Below are positions 1 to 7,961 of a DNA stretch of 64,000 nt, piece after piece (position 1 is the stretch's first letter; each line of letters opens with the position of its first letter). A program made the position numbers and the translations under genes. Source of the DNA: Streptomyces sp. LBL (GTDB lineage Bacteria; Actinomycetota; Actinomycetes; Streptomycetales; Streptomycetaceae); NCBI RefSeq assembly GCF_029893585.1, contig NZ_JARXYX010000021.1:62001-126000 (forward strand), in the 5' to 3' direction. The notes below the pieces were generated by a model. That model was not told the origin of the DNA and made no database searches. It saw nothing but the letters and a program-made list of their open reading frames with translations.

Positions 1-664
1 CGCCGTGCCCGAGCCGGCTTATGGGACCAGCTACAGCTCGGGTACGGCGGCCGTGGACCGGTTGGTCGGTTCCACCAACGGTGCCGGTATGCAGGGCCTT
101 GCCGCTCAGGCCATGGCCGTCGGCGCGCAGGAGCTGTCCGCGACCCCGTCCATCGGCGCCGGCATGCCGATGCCGGCGGCGCAGACCGGCCAACCGGCCC
201 GGCCGGTTCAGACCGGTGGTCCCGTGATGCCGATGCCGGCGGTGGCCCAGGCAGCCCCACAGCCGTTCGGCATCTCGGCGCCCGCGCCGGCTGCGGCAGT
301 GCCCGCGCCGGCGCCCATGCCCACGCAGACGCCCAGGCCGGTACCGGCTCCGGTGCCGATGCCGACCCAGATGCCGACTCCGGTGCCGATGCCGACCCAG
401 ATGCCGACTCCGGCACCGGTCCCGGCGGCGGCCGTCGCCGCTTCTATGGGCGCTCCTATGGGCGGCCCTATGGGCGGTCCGTTGAGCGCCCCGATGAGCG
501 GTCCCACCCCGCCGGGCGTGCCGGCCCGCGGCGGACTCACCGCCGCGCAGGTTCGCGGCATGACCAGCCCGGCCCCCGTACCGGACCTGACGACGGCCCC
601 GCCCACCGGCTGGCCCAACGCCCAGAGCTGGCCGAACGCGGCCGGGATGGGGCAGGTCGGTTAG
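1..664 (+). CDS. Pro/Met/Ala-rich protein, C-terminal part (cut by window edge)
   Basis: The frame is open from the first bases of the window, so this is probably the 3' part of a longer gene. A GTG at position 5 could start a 219-residue product, but no ribosome site can be seen before it. The protein is almost entirely low complexity: Pro, Met, Ala, Gly and Thr, with PMPTQMPT-type decapeptide repeats around residues 115-136 and Met-Gly-Gly-Pro runs around 150-165. It ends with a Trp/Asn-containing tail. No catalytic motif or membrane segment is visible. Such regions usually form extended linkers or tails of surface or cytoskeletal proteins. I do not recognise the family. Coding character is supported by strong third-position GC bias. 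Confidence 0.55.
   Translation, partial: AVPEPAYGTSYSSGTAAVDRLVGSTNGAGMQGLAAQAMAVGAQELSATPSIGAGMPMPAAQTGQPARPVQTGGPVMPMPAVAQAAPQPFGISAPAPAAAVPAPAPMPTQTPRPVPAPVPMPTQMPTPVPMPTQMPTPAPVPAAAVAASMGAPMGGPMGGPLSAPMSGPTPPGVPARGGLTAAQVRGMTSPAPVPDLTTAPPTGWPNAQSWPNAAGMGQVG
351..410 (+). repeat. 30-bp tandem repeat, two copies
   Basis: Two consecutive identical 30-bp units, 351-380 and 381-410, each encode the same ten residues (Val-Pro-Met-Pro-Thr-Gln-Met-Pro-Thr-Pro). The unit is in frame, so copy-number change would only lengthen the Pro/Met-rich tail. Confidence 0.85.
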
Positions 665-752
665 CTTGATCCTTACGTCCCGCGTCGACTGGCGTGCCGA
701 ACTCGATCACTCGGTCCGCTAACCGCCGTACGCGGAAAGGAAGCCCTCTTGT

Positions 753-784
753 CAACTACCCGGCGCTGAAGCGCCGGGTAGTTG
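753..784. repeat. Perfect 15-bp inverted repeat (hairpin)
   Basis: The arms at 753-767 and 770-784 are perfectly complementary around a 2-nt centre. The hairpin lies 89 bp downstream of the first ORF's stop. It could be that gene's terminator, although no T-tract follows. It could also be a subterminal palindrome left by an IS200/IS605-type element, which the CCCGGCGCT...AGCGCCGGG core resembles. No transposase remains nearby. Confidence 0.7.
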
Positions 785-946
785 CACGACGGGCGCCGCC
801 GCTGGGTGTGACACCGCGCGTCCGCAGTGCAGGCCAGTCGCAGCCCCTGGTAGATCACCGTGCCGACGGGGCCGCCTTCGGTGCCAATCGCCCGCCGCCC
901 GAGCCCTTCGCATCGCCCACGCCTGGCCCCGCCTGCGCGGAGGCTT

Positions 947-986
947 GCGCCCTGCCTGCGCCCTGCCTGCGCCCTGCCTGCGCCCT
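947..986. repeat. 11-bp tandem repeat, about 3.6 copies
   Basis: The unit GCGCCCTGCCT occurs three times in a row, followed by a partial fourth copy, inside the non-coding stretch. Confidence 0.8.
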
Positions 987-1179
987 ACTCGTGTCCCGCT
1001 CGCGGTCCGTCGACCCGGCGGTGACGGCCTCGCTCCGGTCCCCCTCCATCGCCGTTAGAGGTCGATTACCGCGCCGCCCAACGCGCGAAAATCTATGTTG
1101 GTCGGAGTAGACATCGGGCCGTGAGGTGGTTATGGTTTCTCTCGTAGCCGAGATCAACGGGCCCTGGCAGAAACGAACT

Positions 1180-1570
1180 GCCGGGCAGCAGTACACGCAG
1201 TTGCAGTGCGCAGGACGGTGCGGTGGTGGAGTTCCGAAGCCAGAGCGTTTGCAGGACGGCGACGGGACTGACGACCGGACCGGGTGGCCCGCAGTGATCA
1301 GGGGCCGCCGTGAGCAGTACCGCAGTGGCAGTACCCGCAAGTGCAGTTCGCAGTAACCAGCAGTGAAGTCAGTGAGCGGTACCTCGGTGAAGGCGTCGGC
1401 TGCGGGCGCGCGCATCGGGAGGTTCGGCAGTGGGGTTCCAAGCCAGGGCAGACGCAGGATGGGCGACGGGGCTGGCTGTCGAAGAGTGGCGCTGCCACAG
1501 GTCACTGAGCAGTTCGCTTCACAGCAGTGCGCAATACCAGCAGTGCGCAGTACCCCGTTTGACAGCAATT
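1180..1570. repeat. CAGT/GCAG-rich degenerate repeat region
   Basis: Words such as GCAGTACC, CAGTGCGCAG and CAGCAGT recur irregularly over nearly 400 bp (for example near 1185-1215, 1313-1370 and 1505-1555). The composition differs from coding DNA and no reading frame is favoured. It may be an untranslated RNA, a regulatory leader or a decayed iteron-like array. I could not assign a function. Confidence 0.4.
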
Positions 1571-1778
1571 GATCACCGAGGGAAGAACGGAGGAGCCGAA
1601 CGCCATCAGGATCGCCCGGGCGGAAGTCTTGAGCCCGGGTACCGCAGGACATCGATAGTGAGGTGGTCTCCGGTCGAACAACCACGATCCCCGTACACCC
1701 GACAGCATCTCGGTCGGGTTCGCGGAAACAGAAGGCCGGCGCAGTACCAGGGTCGGCAGATGGTGTAAAAGTTCCTTC

Positions 1779-1810
1779 GGGGCTCTGGTGCCGTACGGCA
1801 CCGGAGCCCC
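1779..1810 (+). promoter_or_regulatory. Leader hairpin of the MerR-type gene
   Basis: The arms 1779-1793 and 1796-1810 pair over 15 bp with only one T-G wobble. The hairpin ends 26 nt before the start codon, with the GAGAGG ribosome site (from 1826) between. A stem this stable in the 5' leader suggests control of translation or RNA stability, or attenuation. Confidence 0.7.
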
Positions 1811-1836
1811 TCCACGCGTTCCACAGAGAGGTGCAA

Positions 1837-2175
1837 ATGACAGCAGACGACTCGTACGGCCGTCTCGATGACGACGACTACCCGGCGTACACCATGGGCC
1901 GGGCCGCCGAGATGCTCGGCACCACCCCCGGCTTCCTCCGCGCCATCGGAGAGGCCCGCCTCATCACCCCGCTCCGCTCCGAGGGCGGACATCGCCGCTA
2001 CTCCCGCTACCAGCTGCGGGTCGCCGCCCGAGCTCGGGAACTCGTCGACCACGGCACCCCCGTCGAGGCCGCCTGCCGCATCGTCATTCTCGAAGACCAG
2101 CTCGAAGAAGCCCAGCGCATCAACGCCGAATACCGCCGCGCCGCCGAATCGACGAACCCGACAGCCGCGGCCTGA
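1837..2175 (+). CDS. MerR-type HTH transcriptional regulator
   Basis: This 112-residue protein has an acidic N-terminal tail. A MerR-like winged HTH follows from about residue 18 (YTMGRAAEMLGT...) to 60, including the wing motif EGGHRRYSRYQL that contacts DNA in the family. A short helical segment (residues 75-100, EDQLEEAQRINAEYRRAA) would form the antiparallel dimer coiled coil. No effector domain or metal-binding cysteines follow, so it is a one-domain member like those common in Streptomyces. The ATG at 1837 is chosen because GAGAGG precedes it by about 5 nt. A long hairpin sits in its leader. It is monocistronic; targets are unknown. Confidence 0.85.
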   Translation: MTADDSYGRLDDDDYPAYTMGRAAEMLGTTPGFLRAIGEARLITPLRSEGGHRRYSRYQLRVAARARELVDHGTPVEAACRIVILEDQLEEAQRINAEYRRAAESTNPTAAA

Positions 2176-2220
2176 GCCCGCTGACACCTGACCCCGCTGA
2201 CACCTGAGCCCGCTGGGACC
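2169..2220. repeat. 16-17-bp direct repeats after the MerR-type gene
   Basis: CCGCTGACACCTGA-type units occur twice, with a third degenerate copy, straddling and following the MerR-type stop codon. The remaining bases up to 2451 show no gene. Confidence 0.6.
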
Positions 2221-2451
2221 TGCGGCCTTCCCGGCGGCTTTTGTCGCTGCCGCTCACGCTCACGCACACCCTGGCGACGGCCTCGACGCTCCACCGAGTG
2301 GGGTGGGGTCCAGTGCCCCGGCTGTCGGCCGTCTCCGGGGCAGCGCCCGCCCGGGTCGTTGCCCGCGGGCGTCAGTTCAGGAAACCGAAGCCACTTACGG
2401 AGGAGGGCCGGACCGGGATCGGCGCCTTTGCTCTCCCCTGCGGTGCGGCGA

Positions 2452-3459
2452 TCAGCCTTTTCGGAGGAGGAACAGCTGATCGGCCCTGCCGGTACATCGT
2501 TCTTCGATCGCTTCAGCACCCTCAGCGGTGTCGTCGTCGACGATGCCGATGCAATGGCTGCTGTGTACCGGGCGAAGCCGAAACCCTCCGGCGCGGTCGG
2601 CATCGGCGGGCTCCAGGCGGAACAGTGTGGCTTGGGCACAGTCGTTCCGGGGCTCGATCATGTCCTTTACCGGGCCGGTGCTCATAACCGTCAGGCATCC
2701 TTTCCCCTCCTGGGGATGGTGCCACTGGATGCGGTACAGGTTCTCCCCGGCAGGTTCAAGGTAGGTGCGCGGCACAGTGGCCTGGGCGCAGGGGAGTTGA
2801 ACGGCGATGGCGCTGCCGTAGAGGCCGCGGCGTTCGCGTCCGTCGGTCACGCAGAGGTCGGGCGTACGGGCCGGGCGGATGGTGACCCAGCCGTCGGTGG
2901 GAGTCCGGGAATCGGCGGCAGGACCATCGGAGCTGTCGGGGAGTAACTCCCAGGCGGCCAAGGCGAGCACCGGGACCAAGAGCGAGACCGTGAGCGCGAC
3001 CGTGCGGCCCTTGACACGGCGTGGCCACGCGACCGCCACCTCTTCACTGTCCGCTGCTGGTTGAGCCCTGACTTCGACCTGCGCCCCAGCCACTGCCCCC
3101 GGCACCGTGACCGACGCGGGCGAGGCATCCGACATGGCTGGCCCGGCCGACGTGGACGGCGTGGACGCGATATCTGCGGCGATCCGGTTCCTGGCGTCCA
3201 GCCAGACACCGACCCGCTGCCCGTCCCCGCAGGCGCGGACGAAGGCGGCCAGTACCTCGGGCCGCGGCAGGCTCGTCCGTCGCAGCATGTCGGCCAGCGT
3301 GCTCCGTGCCAGCACGTCACCGTTACGGGCAGCCCGCTCCTCCAACTCGCGATATGTCAGCCCCGAACGCTCCTTGAGTTGCTGCATCGACTCGACAAAG
3401 CCACCAGCGTCTCCGGCCTCATGTGGCGACAGTCCCTCCAGGTTTCCCATGAACGTCAT
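2452..3459 (-). CDS. HTH membrane protein with C-terminal RICIN-like domain
   Basis: The 335-residue product has an XRE-like HTH at the N-terminus (about residues 22-75: LKERSGLTYRELEERAA... STLADML), then a polar linker. A single membrane span follows around residues 150-170, after the basic stretch WPRRVKGR. The extracytoplasmic C-terminal part (about 190-335) carries cysteines and a QLFLLRKG-type ending typical of ricin-B-like beta-trefoils. Streptomyces has many such HTH-TM-RICIN proteins, presumed to sense carbohydrate outside and act on DNA inside, although none of that is shown here. An alternative start is the Met at residue 4 (position 3450). It follows the methyltransferase gene by 90 bp on the same strand and may be co-transcribed. 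Confidence 0.75.
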   Translation of the reverse strand: MTFMGNLEGLSPHEAGDAGGFVESMQQLKERSGLTYRELEERAARNGDVLARSTLADMLRRTSLPRPEVLAAFVRACGDGQRVGVWLDARNRIAADIASTPSTSAGPAMSDASPASVTVPGAVAGAQVEVRAQPAADSEEVAVAWPRRVKGRTVALTVSLLVPVLALAAWELLPDSSDGPAADSRTPTDGWVTIRPARTPDLCVTDGRERRGLYGSAIAVQLPCAQATVPRTYLEPAGENLYRIQWHHPQEGKGCLTVMSTGPVKDMIEPRNDCAQATLFRLEPADADRAGGFRLRPVHSSHCIGIVDDDTAEGAEAIEERCTGRADQLFLLRKG

Positions 3460-3549
3460 CGTGCGACCGTCGTGGCAGACAGGACAACCGTGGATTCCGT
3501 CATGCTCCGCTACGCCGGGCGCGATGGCGAAAGATCGTATGGCTATGTT

Positions 3550-4179
3550 CTAGCGAAGGCGGGCCAGCAAATGGGCGTCGAGGAAGCCCCGCTCAGAGGC
3601 CGGGTCGTGGAGCAGCCGGGCGAACGTGACGAGTCCGGCCCCGGCCAGCAGCTCGGCGAACCGGTCCGCCGGCCAGCTGTAGGCGGGCGTCACCTTGTGG
3701 TCGAAGCGGACCGGCTCGGGCCCGTCGGTCCCGAAGAACGAGACCAGGAGCAGGCCCCCTGGCGCCAGGACACGCGCCTGCTCGGCGAGCAGCGCGGGTA
3801 GTTCTCCAGGAGGGGTGTGGATCATCGAGTAGTGGGCCAGCACGCCGCCGAGCGCGCCGTCCTCGACTGGCAGGGCCTCCATCCGCGCCTCGTCGAACCG
3901 CAGCGCCGGCTGGGCCCGCCGGGCGTGGTCGACCATGGCCGGGGAGAGGTCGAGCCCGAAGGCATCCAGCCCCAAGTCATGCAACATGGCCGTCAGATGC
4001 CCGGGCCCGCACCCGACGTCGGCCGCCCGCGGGTTCCCCGTCCCACGCACCAACTCGGCAAAGGTGCCGATCATGTTCCGCGAGAACGGCTGCGTCTCCA
4101 GCCGATCAGCGAACATCGACGCATACAGTTCGACGACCCCGTCATAGGCCGCCCGGGTCTCATCCTGGTGCTCCACCAC
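3550..4179 (-). CDS. Class I SAM-dependent methyltransferase
   Basis: The 209 residues form a compact Rossmann methyltransferase. Motif I is DVGCGPGHLTAML (about residues 53-65). The acidic end of strand 2 is in FGLDLSPAMVDHARR (about 77-92), and a motif near VLAHYSMIHTPP precedes RVLAPGGLLLVSFFG. This layout matches ubiquinone/menaquinone-type and general small-molecule methyltransferases; the substrate cannot be told. The start is GTG followed by a second GTG, without a clear Shine-Dalgarno site, so it may be leaderless. It lies upstream of the RICIN-tailed HTH gene on the same strand. Confidence 0.85.
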   Translation of the reverse strand: MVEHQDETRAAYDGVVELYASMFADRLETQPFSRNMIGTFAELVRGTGNPRAADVGCGPGHLTAMLHDLGLDAFGLDLSPAMVDHARRAQPALRFDEARMEALPVEDGALGGVLAHYSMIHTPPGELPALLAEQARVLAPGGLLLVSFFGTDGPEPVRFDHKVTPAYSWPADRFAELLAGAGLVTFARLLHDPASERGFLDAHLLARLR

Positions 4180-4304
4180 GGGAAGGAAGTTAACACCCGC
4201 CGTTCACACCTGTTCTCCCGCCCCGTGCCGACTCCCGCGCCCGTCGTCGCGGACGCTCTCGGCCACCACGGCAAGACCACCACCCGGCGTCACGGGGAAC
4301 CGGC

Positions 4305-4341
4305 ATCGGCATCCGCATCGGCATCGGCATCGGCAGGGGGA
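4305..4341. repeat. 6-bp tandem repeat (ATCGGC/ATCCGC)
   Basis: About six copies of a GCATCG hexamer lie in the intergenic region upstream of the methyltransferase gene and downstream of the secreted-protein terminator. Confidence 0.7.
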
Positions 4342-4388
4342 GGTTCCTCCGTCAAGCAGCCGCAGAGCGGGAGTGGGACCGAGGAGAC

Positions 4389-4430
4389 CGAAGGGGCTGT
4401 CTCACCCAACACGGGTCGACAGCCCCTTCG
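4389..4430 (-). terminator. Terminator of the secreted SH3-like protein gene
   Basis: Arms 4389-4401 and 4418-4430 pair perfectly over 13 bp (core AAGGGGCTGTC). The hairpin is 86 bp downstream of the minus-strand gene ending at 4516. Confidence 0.75.
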
Positions 4431-4515
4431 CCGTGTCCGGGTTCATCGTTCCCGGACAAGCGCCGCGATGGCTGCAGACCTCGGCCAGGCCACGCAGCTC
4501 ATGGAGTTGCTCAGC

Positions 4516-4929
4516 TCACGACTGGCAGGGCATGTTGATCGAGCTCGAGTCAGCCGTGACGTTCCCCTCATAGATCCAGCCGTACGGAGCCGCGCCTCCG
4601 ACGCTGACGTAGAACCACTTGTTCCCCGACTCGTTGTACGCGTAGCACCAGCCGCCGAGCCGCGTGCCCTTCTGCAGCGTGTAGCCGCTCGCGTCGCCAC
4701 AGCTCGCGCGGGGCCCGGTCCTGAGCCAGATGGGCTTCTTCACATCGGTGCCCCCGGGACCGTTCGAATCGGGTTCTGACCCGCAGGCCCAATCGGCGGC
4801 GCCGATGTTTGACGGTGCCCAGTTCGGTGCTTCGTTCGCCGCGCTCGCGGGGGTGGCGTTCGCGGACAGAGGTTGCAGCGCCAGCAGGGCGATCACGGCG
4901 CTGCCCGTGAGAATGCCTCGGATGGTCAC
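4516..4929 (-). CDS. Small secreted SH3-like protein
   Basis: The 137-residue precursor begins with a Sec signal peptide (MTIRGILTGSAVIALLAL, then an Ala-rich cleavage area near ANATPASA). The mature part of about 105 residues has four cysteines. It also has a bacterial SH3-like pattern: LRTGP at the start, LQKGTRLGGWCYAY in the middle, KWFYVSV and GWIYEGNV at the end. Such domains bind peptides or cell-wall material. I chose the GTG at 4929 because GGAAGG precedes it and the signal peptide follows directly; the open frame itself runs further upstream. It is transcribed alone. Confidence 0.75.
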   Translation of the reverse strand: MTIRGILTGSAVIALLALQPLSANATPASAANEAPNWAPSNIGAADWACGSEPDSNGPGGTDVKKPIWLRTGPRASCGDASGYTLQKGTRLGGWCYAYNESGNKWFYVSVGGAAPYGWIYEGNVTADSSSINMPCQS

Positions 4930-5302
4930 AGTTCTGCCTTCCAGGTCTCGTTCATGAGTTCGTCGCCGCTCCGGCGACAGGATGTGCGGCGCTGCTGCGC
5001 GTCGTCGCCAGCTTTGCCACGCCCTTGACCATCGACCCGCTGATGAGCGCCGGCAACGGTGGGCAAGTGTCCCGGACAGGGTGTTCATGTCCGGCCTGGT
5101 CAGAAGCGTGTCCGGGACGCGGTCAGAAGACATGTCCGGGGCGCTGATCCGGTAGACCCCGACACCTTGCCCCTGCCGCCGCCGGTTCTCCAGGTCGTCG
5201 ACAACCCCAAGCGGATCACCAGCTTCAAGATCACCACGCGAGCGCCGGGTCCTGAGTACCGGTACTCAGGACCCGGTCCGCTATCGGGGAAAACATGTAC
5301 CC
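4930..5302. other. Intergenic region with TGTCCGG repeats and a palindrome
   Basis: Between the divergent secreted-protein and membrane-protein genes, the motif TGTCCGG/TGTCCCGG recurs four times (5068-5137). It sits inside an imperfect duplication built on GGTCAGAAG. The large palindrome described separately follows. No gene is supported here. Confidence 0.6.
5247..5274. promoter_or_regulatory. 28-bp perfect palindrome, candidate operator
   Basis: GGGTCCTGAGTACC is followed immediately by its exact reverse complement. The palindrome ends 28 bp before the ATG of the downstream membrane-protein gene. The same CTGAGTAC core stands at the same distance before the membrane-protein gene at 9730-10143. 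Confidence 0.75.
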
Positions 5303-5839
5303 ATGAACGGCCCCGCCTCTCCAAGGCTCTTCGGCCTGCCACAGTTCCGCGGCGACAACGTGCCGTCCCCGCGAACCGGACGCCGGTGGCTGCCCCTCGC
5401 CGGAGACATCGTCCTGGCCGCCGGGCTGCTCGTCCTCGATGGGATCGCGACCGTCACGACTTTCCTGCTCGGCATCGACTACAGCGGCTGGAAGCCGTTC
5501 GACCCCGGCGCAGACAACTCCGACATCTCCCTCGCCCCCAACTGGCTGTACGTGGGCATCGCCGGCGTTGTCATGCTGCTGACCGCAGCACTGCTCCACC
5601 GGCTCCGCGCCGTCGTCAGCACCTGCCTGCAGGTGCTCGCCGGCATCGCCGTAATGGTCACCGCCATCGGCGGCGCGCAGATCGACGAACACCGGGCCGA
5701 CGTGTCCGGGTCCGGCTCCGTGACCGCGTCCGTGACCGCGTCCGTGACCGCGTCCGTGACCGCGTCCGGCGTCAGCAGGTCAGCCGGAGTCAGCTCCCCA
5801 CACTGCACCCGATACGCGGATCGGTACGTCACTTCCTGA
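5303..5839 (+). CDS. Small integral membrane protein with repeat tail
   Basis: The 178-residue product has a hydrophilic N-terminus (about 30 residues) and three hydrophobic spans, around 32-52, 82-98 and 105-125. The last part is unusual: a (Ser-Val-Thr-Ala) tetrapeptide repeated four times, encoded by a perfect 12-bp tandem repeat. The tail after it (SGVSRSAGV...) has little helical character and may be a frame changed by repeat expansion. No known domain is recognised. Its promoter region carries a 28-bp palindrome shared in core sequence and position with another small membrane protein gene in this window, suggesting a common regulator. Confidence 0.65.
   Translation: MNGPASPRLFGLPQFRGDNVPSPRTGRRWLPLAGDIVLAAGLLVLDGIATVTTFLLGIDYSGWKPFDPGADNSDISLAPNWLYVGIAGVVMLLTAALLHRLRAVVSTCLQVLAGIAVMVTAIGGAQIDEHRADVSGSGSVTASVTASVTASVTASGVSRSAGVSSPHCTRYADRYVTS
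5717..5764 (+). repeat. 12-bp tandem repeat, four copies
   Basis: TCCGTGACCGCG is repeated four times without change inside the coding sequence, giving Ser-Val-Thr-Ala repeats. Confidence 0.9.
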
Positions 5840-5932
5840 CCGTCCGTCAACGTGTGTGGCGGAAAAATGGCTGCCTGTGCACCCTCCGCGAGTAGGGTGC
5901 ACAACCCGATTGTCGAGCCGGAAGAGGCCAAA

Positions 5933-6688
5933 GTGCGGACCGTGAAGCATGAGCAAAGGCGCCGGACGTGGGGGCTGCCCGTGGCGGTCCTGGCCGTCAC
6001 ACTGACGGGGTGTTCGGCGGGGCTGGTGACCCGGCCGACCCCCGATGCCAGCGGCGTCGCCCCCAAAGGCTCCGCCACTTCCACCAAAGGCAGCGTCGCA
6101 GGAGCAGAAGGTGGGCAGGCAGGGGCGGCGTCGAAGTTACCGGGACTGCCAACCGCCGAAAAGGCCCGCACCGCGCTGGATGGTCTGAAAGTGGCAGCTC
6201 AGGGATCGATCTCGGGCTACAGCCGCGCGAAGTTCCCCCAGTGGTCCTCCCAGGGCGACAGCTGCGACACCCGCGAATTGGTTCTCCAGCGCGACGGCAC
6301 CGACGTACAGCGCGACGACGAGTGCCGGCCCGTGTCCGGAAAATGGCTGAGCGTCTACGACAACAAGACCTTCACCGCCACTGCCGACCTCGGCATCGAC
6401 CACACCGTGCCCCTGGCCAACGCTTGGCGCTCCGGCGCCGACACCTGGACGCAGGACGAGCGCGAAGCCTTCGCCAACGACCTCACCCATCCACAGCTGC
6501 TGACAGCATCCACTGCCACCACCCGCTCGAAGGGCGACCGGAGCCCGGACGAGTGGCAGCCACCGCTTCAGTCCTACTGGTGCGCCTACGCCCGCTCCTG
6601 GACCATCGTGAAAGCCACCTACAAACTGACCGTCACCCAGGACGAGAAGGCCATGCTCACCAAGATGCTGGACACCTGCACCCCGTGA
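5933..6688 (+). CDS. Exported lipoprotein with HNH nuclease domain (DUF1524-like)
   Basis: A 251-residue protein with a lipobox (VTLTGC, Cys near residue 26), so it should be anchored outside the membrane. After a Gly/Ser/Ala-rich linker comes an HNH-endonuclease-like domain. DHTVPLANAW holds the catalytic His, followed by an Asn/Asp pair (AFANDLTHPQLL), a KGDRSPDEW segment and a C-terminal Cys/Trp-rich part. This arrangement matches the secreted DUF1524 proteins abundant in Streptomyces, thought to degrade extracellular nucleic acid. I chose the GTG at 5933 because GAAGAGG precedes it by 5 nt. The next lipoprotein gene starts 8 bp after its stop. Confidence 0.85.
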   Translation: MRTVKHEQRRRTWGLPVAVLAVTLTGCSAGLVTRPTPDASGVAPKGSATSTKGSVAGAEGGQAGAASKLPGLPTAEKARTALDGLKVAAQGSISGYSRAKFPQWSSQGDSCDTRELVLQRDGTDVQRDDECRPVSGKWLSVYDNKTFTATADLGIDHTVPLANAWRSGADTWTQDEREAFANDLTHPQLLTASTATTRSKGDRSPDEWQPPLQSYWCAYARSWTIVKATYKLTVTQDEKAMLTKMLDTCTP

Positions 6689-6695
6689 ACACGCC

Positions 6696-7544
6696 TTGCT
6701 GATCGCACCACTCCTGAGTGTTTGCCTCCTTGCCGGTTGCGGTGACGATCAGCGCACCGGCGATGGCCATACGAACAATCAGTCGCCGCCGAAGCAGGAG
6801 AGCCGTGCCCGTGAAGTGGCTGAGGCCTGGCAGGGGTCCGCGGCCGCCGCTGCCTGGAGCCGGGGCTACCACCCTATGGCCGACGTGGTGCAGAAACCGG
6901 AATCCGGCTGGCGCAGCCCAGCGGACGAGCGGGCCTACGCGACAAAGAACTTCGTCCTGCGGGGCAATCTGCCGACGACTGCCACCGTGCACGGGACGGT
7001 GGACTGGAAAAGCGGAACCACGATCGCCCGTCCACTGACGGGAGCTCAGAAGGCGTACGAGTCCTTCGCCATCAACCGCAGCGACGGACCCCGGCTCACC
7101 GTGACAGGGGCGAGGCTCGGCAGAACGACAATAGTGACGAGCCGAGGCACGGCGACCGTTCCCGCTTGGCTGTTCACGCTGGAGGGCTACGACACCCCGC
7201 TCAAGCGTGTCGCCGTCGCCCCGTCAGAGCTTCCCAGGTCGCCGATCGAGCCGGCCCGGGAAGGGTCTGCCGGCGGTCTCAGGCGTGTCGCCCGGCTGAC
7301 CGGGACGGCGGTGGACGGTCGATCCGTCACGGTGAGGGCCACACACGGAGCCTGCGACGACGGACCCCTCGTCAAGGTGCTGGAGACGGACGAGAGCGTG
7401 GTGCTGTACGCCTCCGTCGCGGGGGCACGGAGCGGCGGCCCCTGCACCGCCGAAATGATCGAGCAAGACGTGAAGGTGGAACTGCGCAAGCCGCTCGGTG
7501 GCCGCATCCTCCTGGACGCCCTCACGGGCCGGCCCGTGCCGTAG
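6696..7544 (+). CDS. Lipoprotein of unknown function
   Basis: This 282-residue precursor starts with TTG (no ATG or GTG is available upstream in frame). It shows a short lipoprotein signal, LLSVCLLAGC, with the lipidated Cys near residue 15. The mature region is mostly beta-strand-like with several glycines and one Cys pair (about residues 219 and 244). No enzymatic motif is seen. It sits 8 bp behind the HNH lipoprotein gene and is surely co-transcribed, so it could be its partner at the cell surface. Confidence 0.75.
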   Translation: MLIAPLLSVCLLAGCGDDQRTGDGHTNNQSPPKQESRAREVAEAWQGSAAAAAWSRGYHPMADVVQKPESGWRSPADERAYATKNFVLRGNLPTTATVHGTVDWKSGTTIARPLTGAQKAYESFAINRSDGPRLTVTGARLGRTTIVTSRGTATVPAWLFTLEGYDTPLKRVAVAPSELPRSPIEPAREGSAGGLRRVARLTGTAVDGRSVTVRATHGACDDGPLVKVLETDESVVLYASVAGARSGGPCTAEMIEQDVKVELRKPLGGRILLDALTGRPVP

Positions 7545-7599
7545 GAAAACGCAACGCCGTCGAGCGAGCGAGCGATCAACAAGGGGTGAGCCGGCCCGC

Positions 7600-7891
7600 A
7601 GATACGGCCACAGATCAACAGTGAGCGGCTCGCCCCAGCATTTGCTGAGCGCTGTGATCAGCGCGTCGAGGTGACCCCGCAGGTCTGTGTCGTCTTCACG
7701 CGCCGCCTGTCCGTCGTCATCCCAGAACTCCTGACTGGCCCGCAGGATGCGTACACACTGCTCAGGGCCACCGCACCCGGCATTGTCATGGAAGTCCGTC
7801 TCCGGAAAGGCTGTGCGAGCAGCTCGTCGATCAAGGAGAGGTACTCCTGAAGAGCCGCGCTCGATGAAGCTCCGGACTCAGCGGTGGTCAT
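7600..7891 (-). pseudogene. Frameshifted small gene
   Basis: An ATG at 7891 opens MTTAESGASSSAALQEYLSL and continues to about LLAQPF. The coding-like sequence then continues only in another frame (PETDFHDNAGCGGPEQC... ITALSKCWGEPLTVDLWPYL). A one-base indel near 7805 explains this. The rejoined product would be about 95-100 residues, acidic and helical, resembling small immunity-type or hypothetical Streptomyces proteins. Its 3' end may run towards the lipoprotein gene. A sequencing error at 7805 would also restore it. Confidence 0.5.
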
Positions 7892-7961
7892 CGGCGAAGA
7901 CCAGATCGCGGGCCGGCGCCCGCCTGGCGGACGGGCCCGGCCCGGCGGGCGCGGCTGAGCG

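Larger units (their letters stand above)
665..1836. other. Long stretch without a convincing gene
   Basis: About 1.17 kb lies between the first ORF and the MerR-type gene. Open frames exist on both strands, but their translations are arginine/proline-rich without recognisable domains. What can be seen is a perfect hairpin (753-784), an 11-bp tandem repeat (947-986), a region crowded with CAGT/GCAG words (about 1180-1570) and the leader hairpin of the next gene (1779-1810). Confidence 0.6.

Noticed and set aside
855..1685. A 276-codon minus-strand open frame in the gene-poor stretch
   Set aside because: No ribosome site, no domain, Cys/Arg/Pro-rich translation running through the degenerate repeats; treated as non-coding.
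4757..4775. GTTCGAATC, a tRNA T-loop-like word
   Set aside because: It lies inside the secreted SH3-like gene and no cloverleaf can be built around it.
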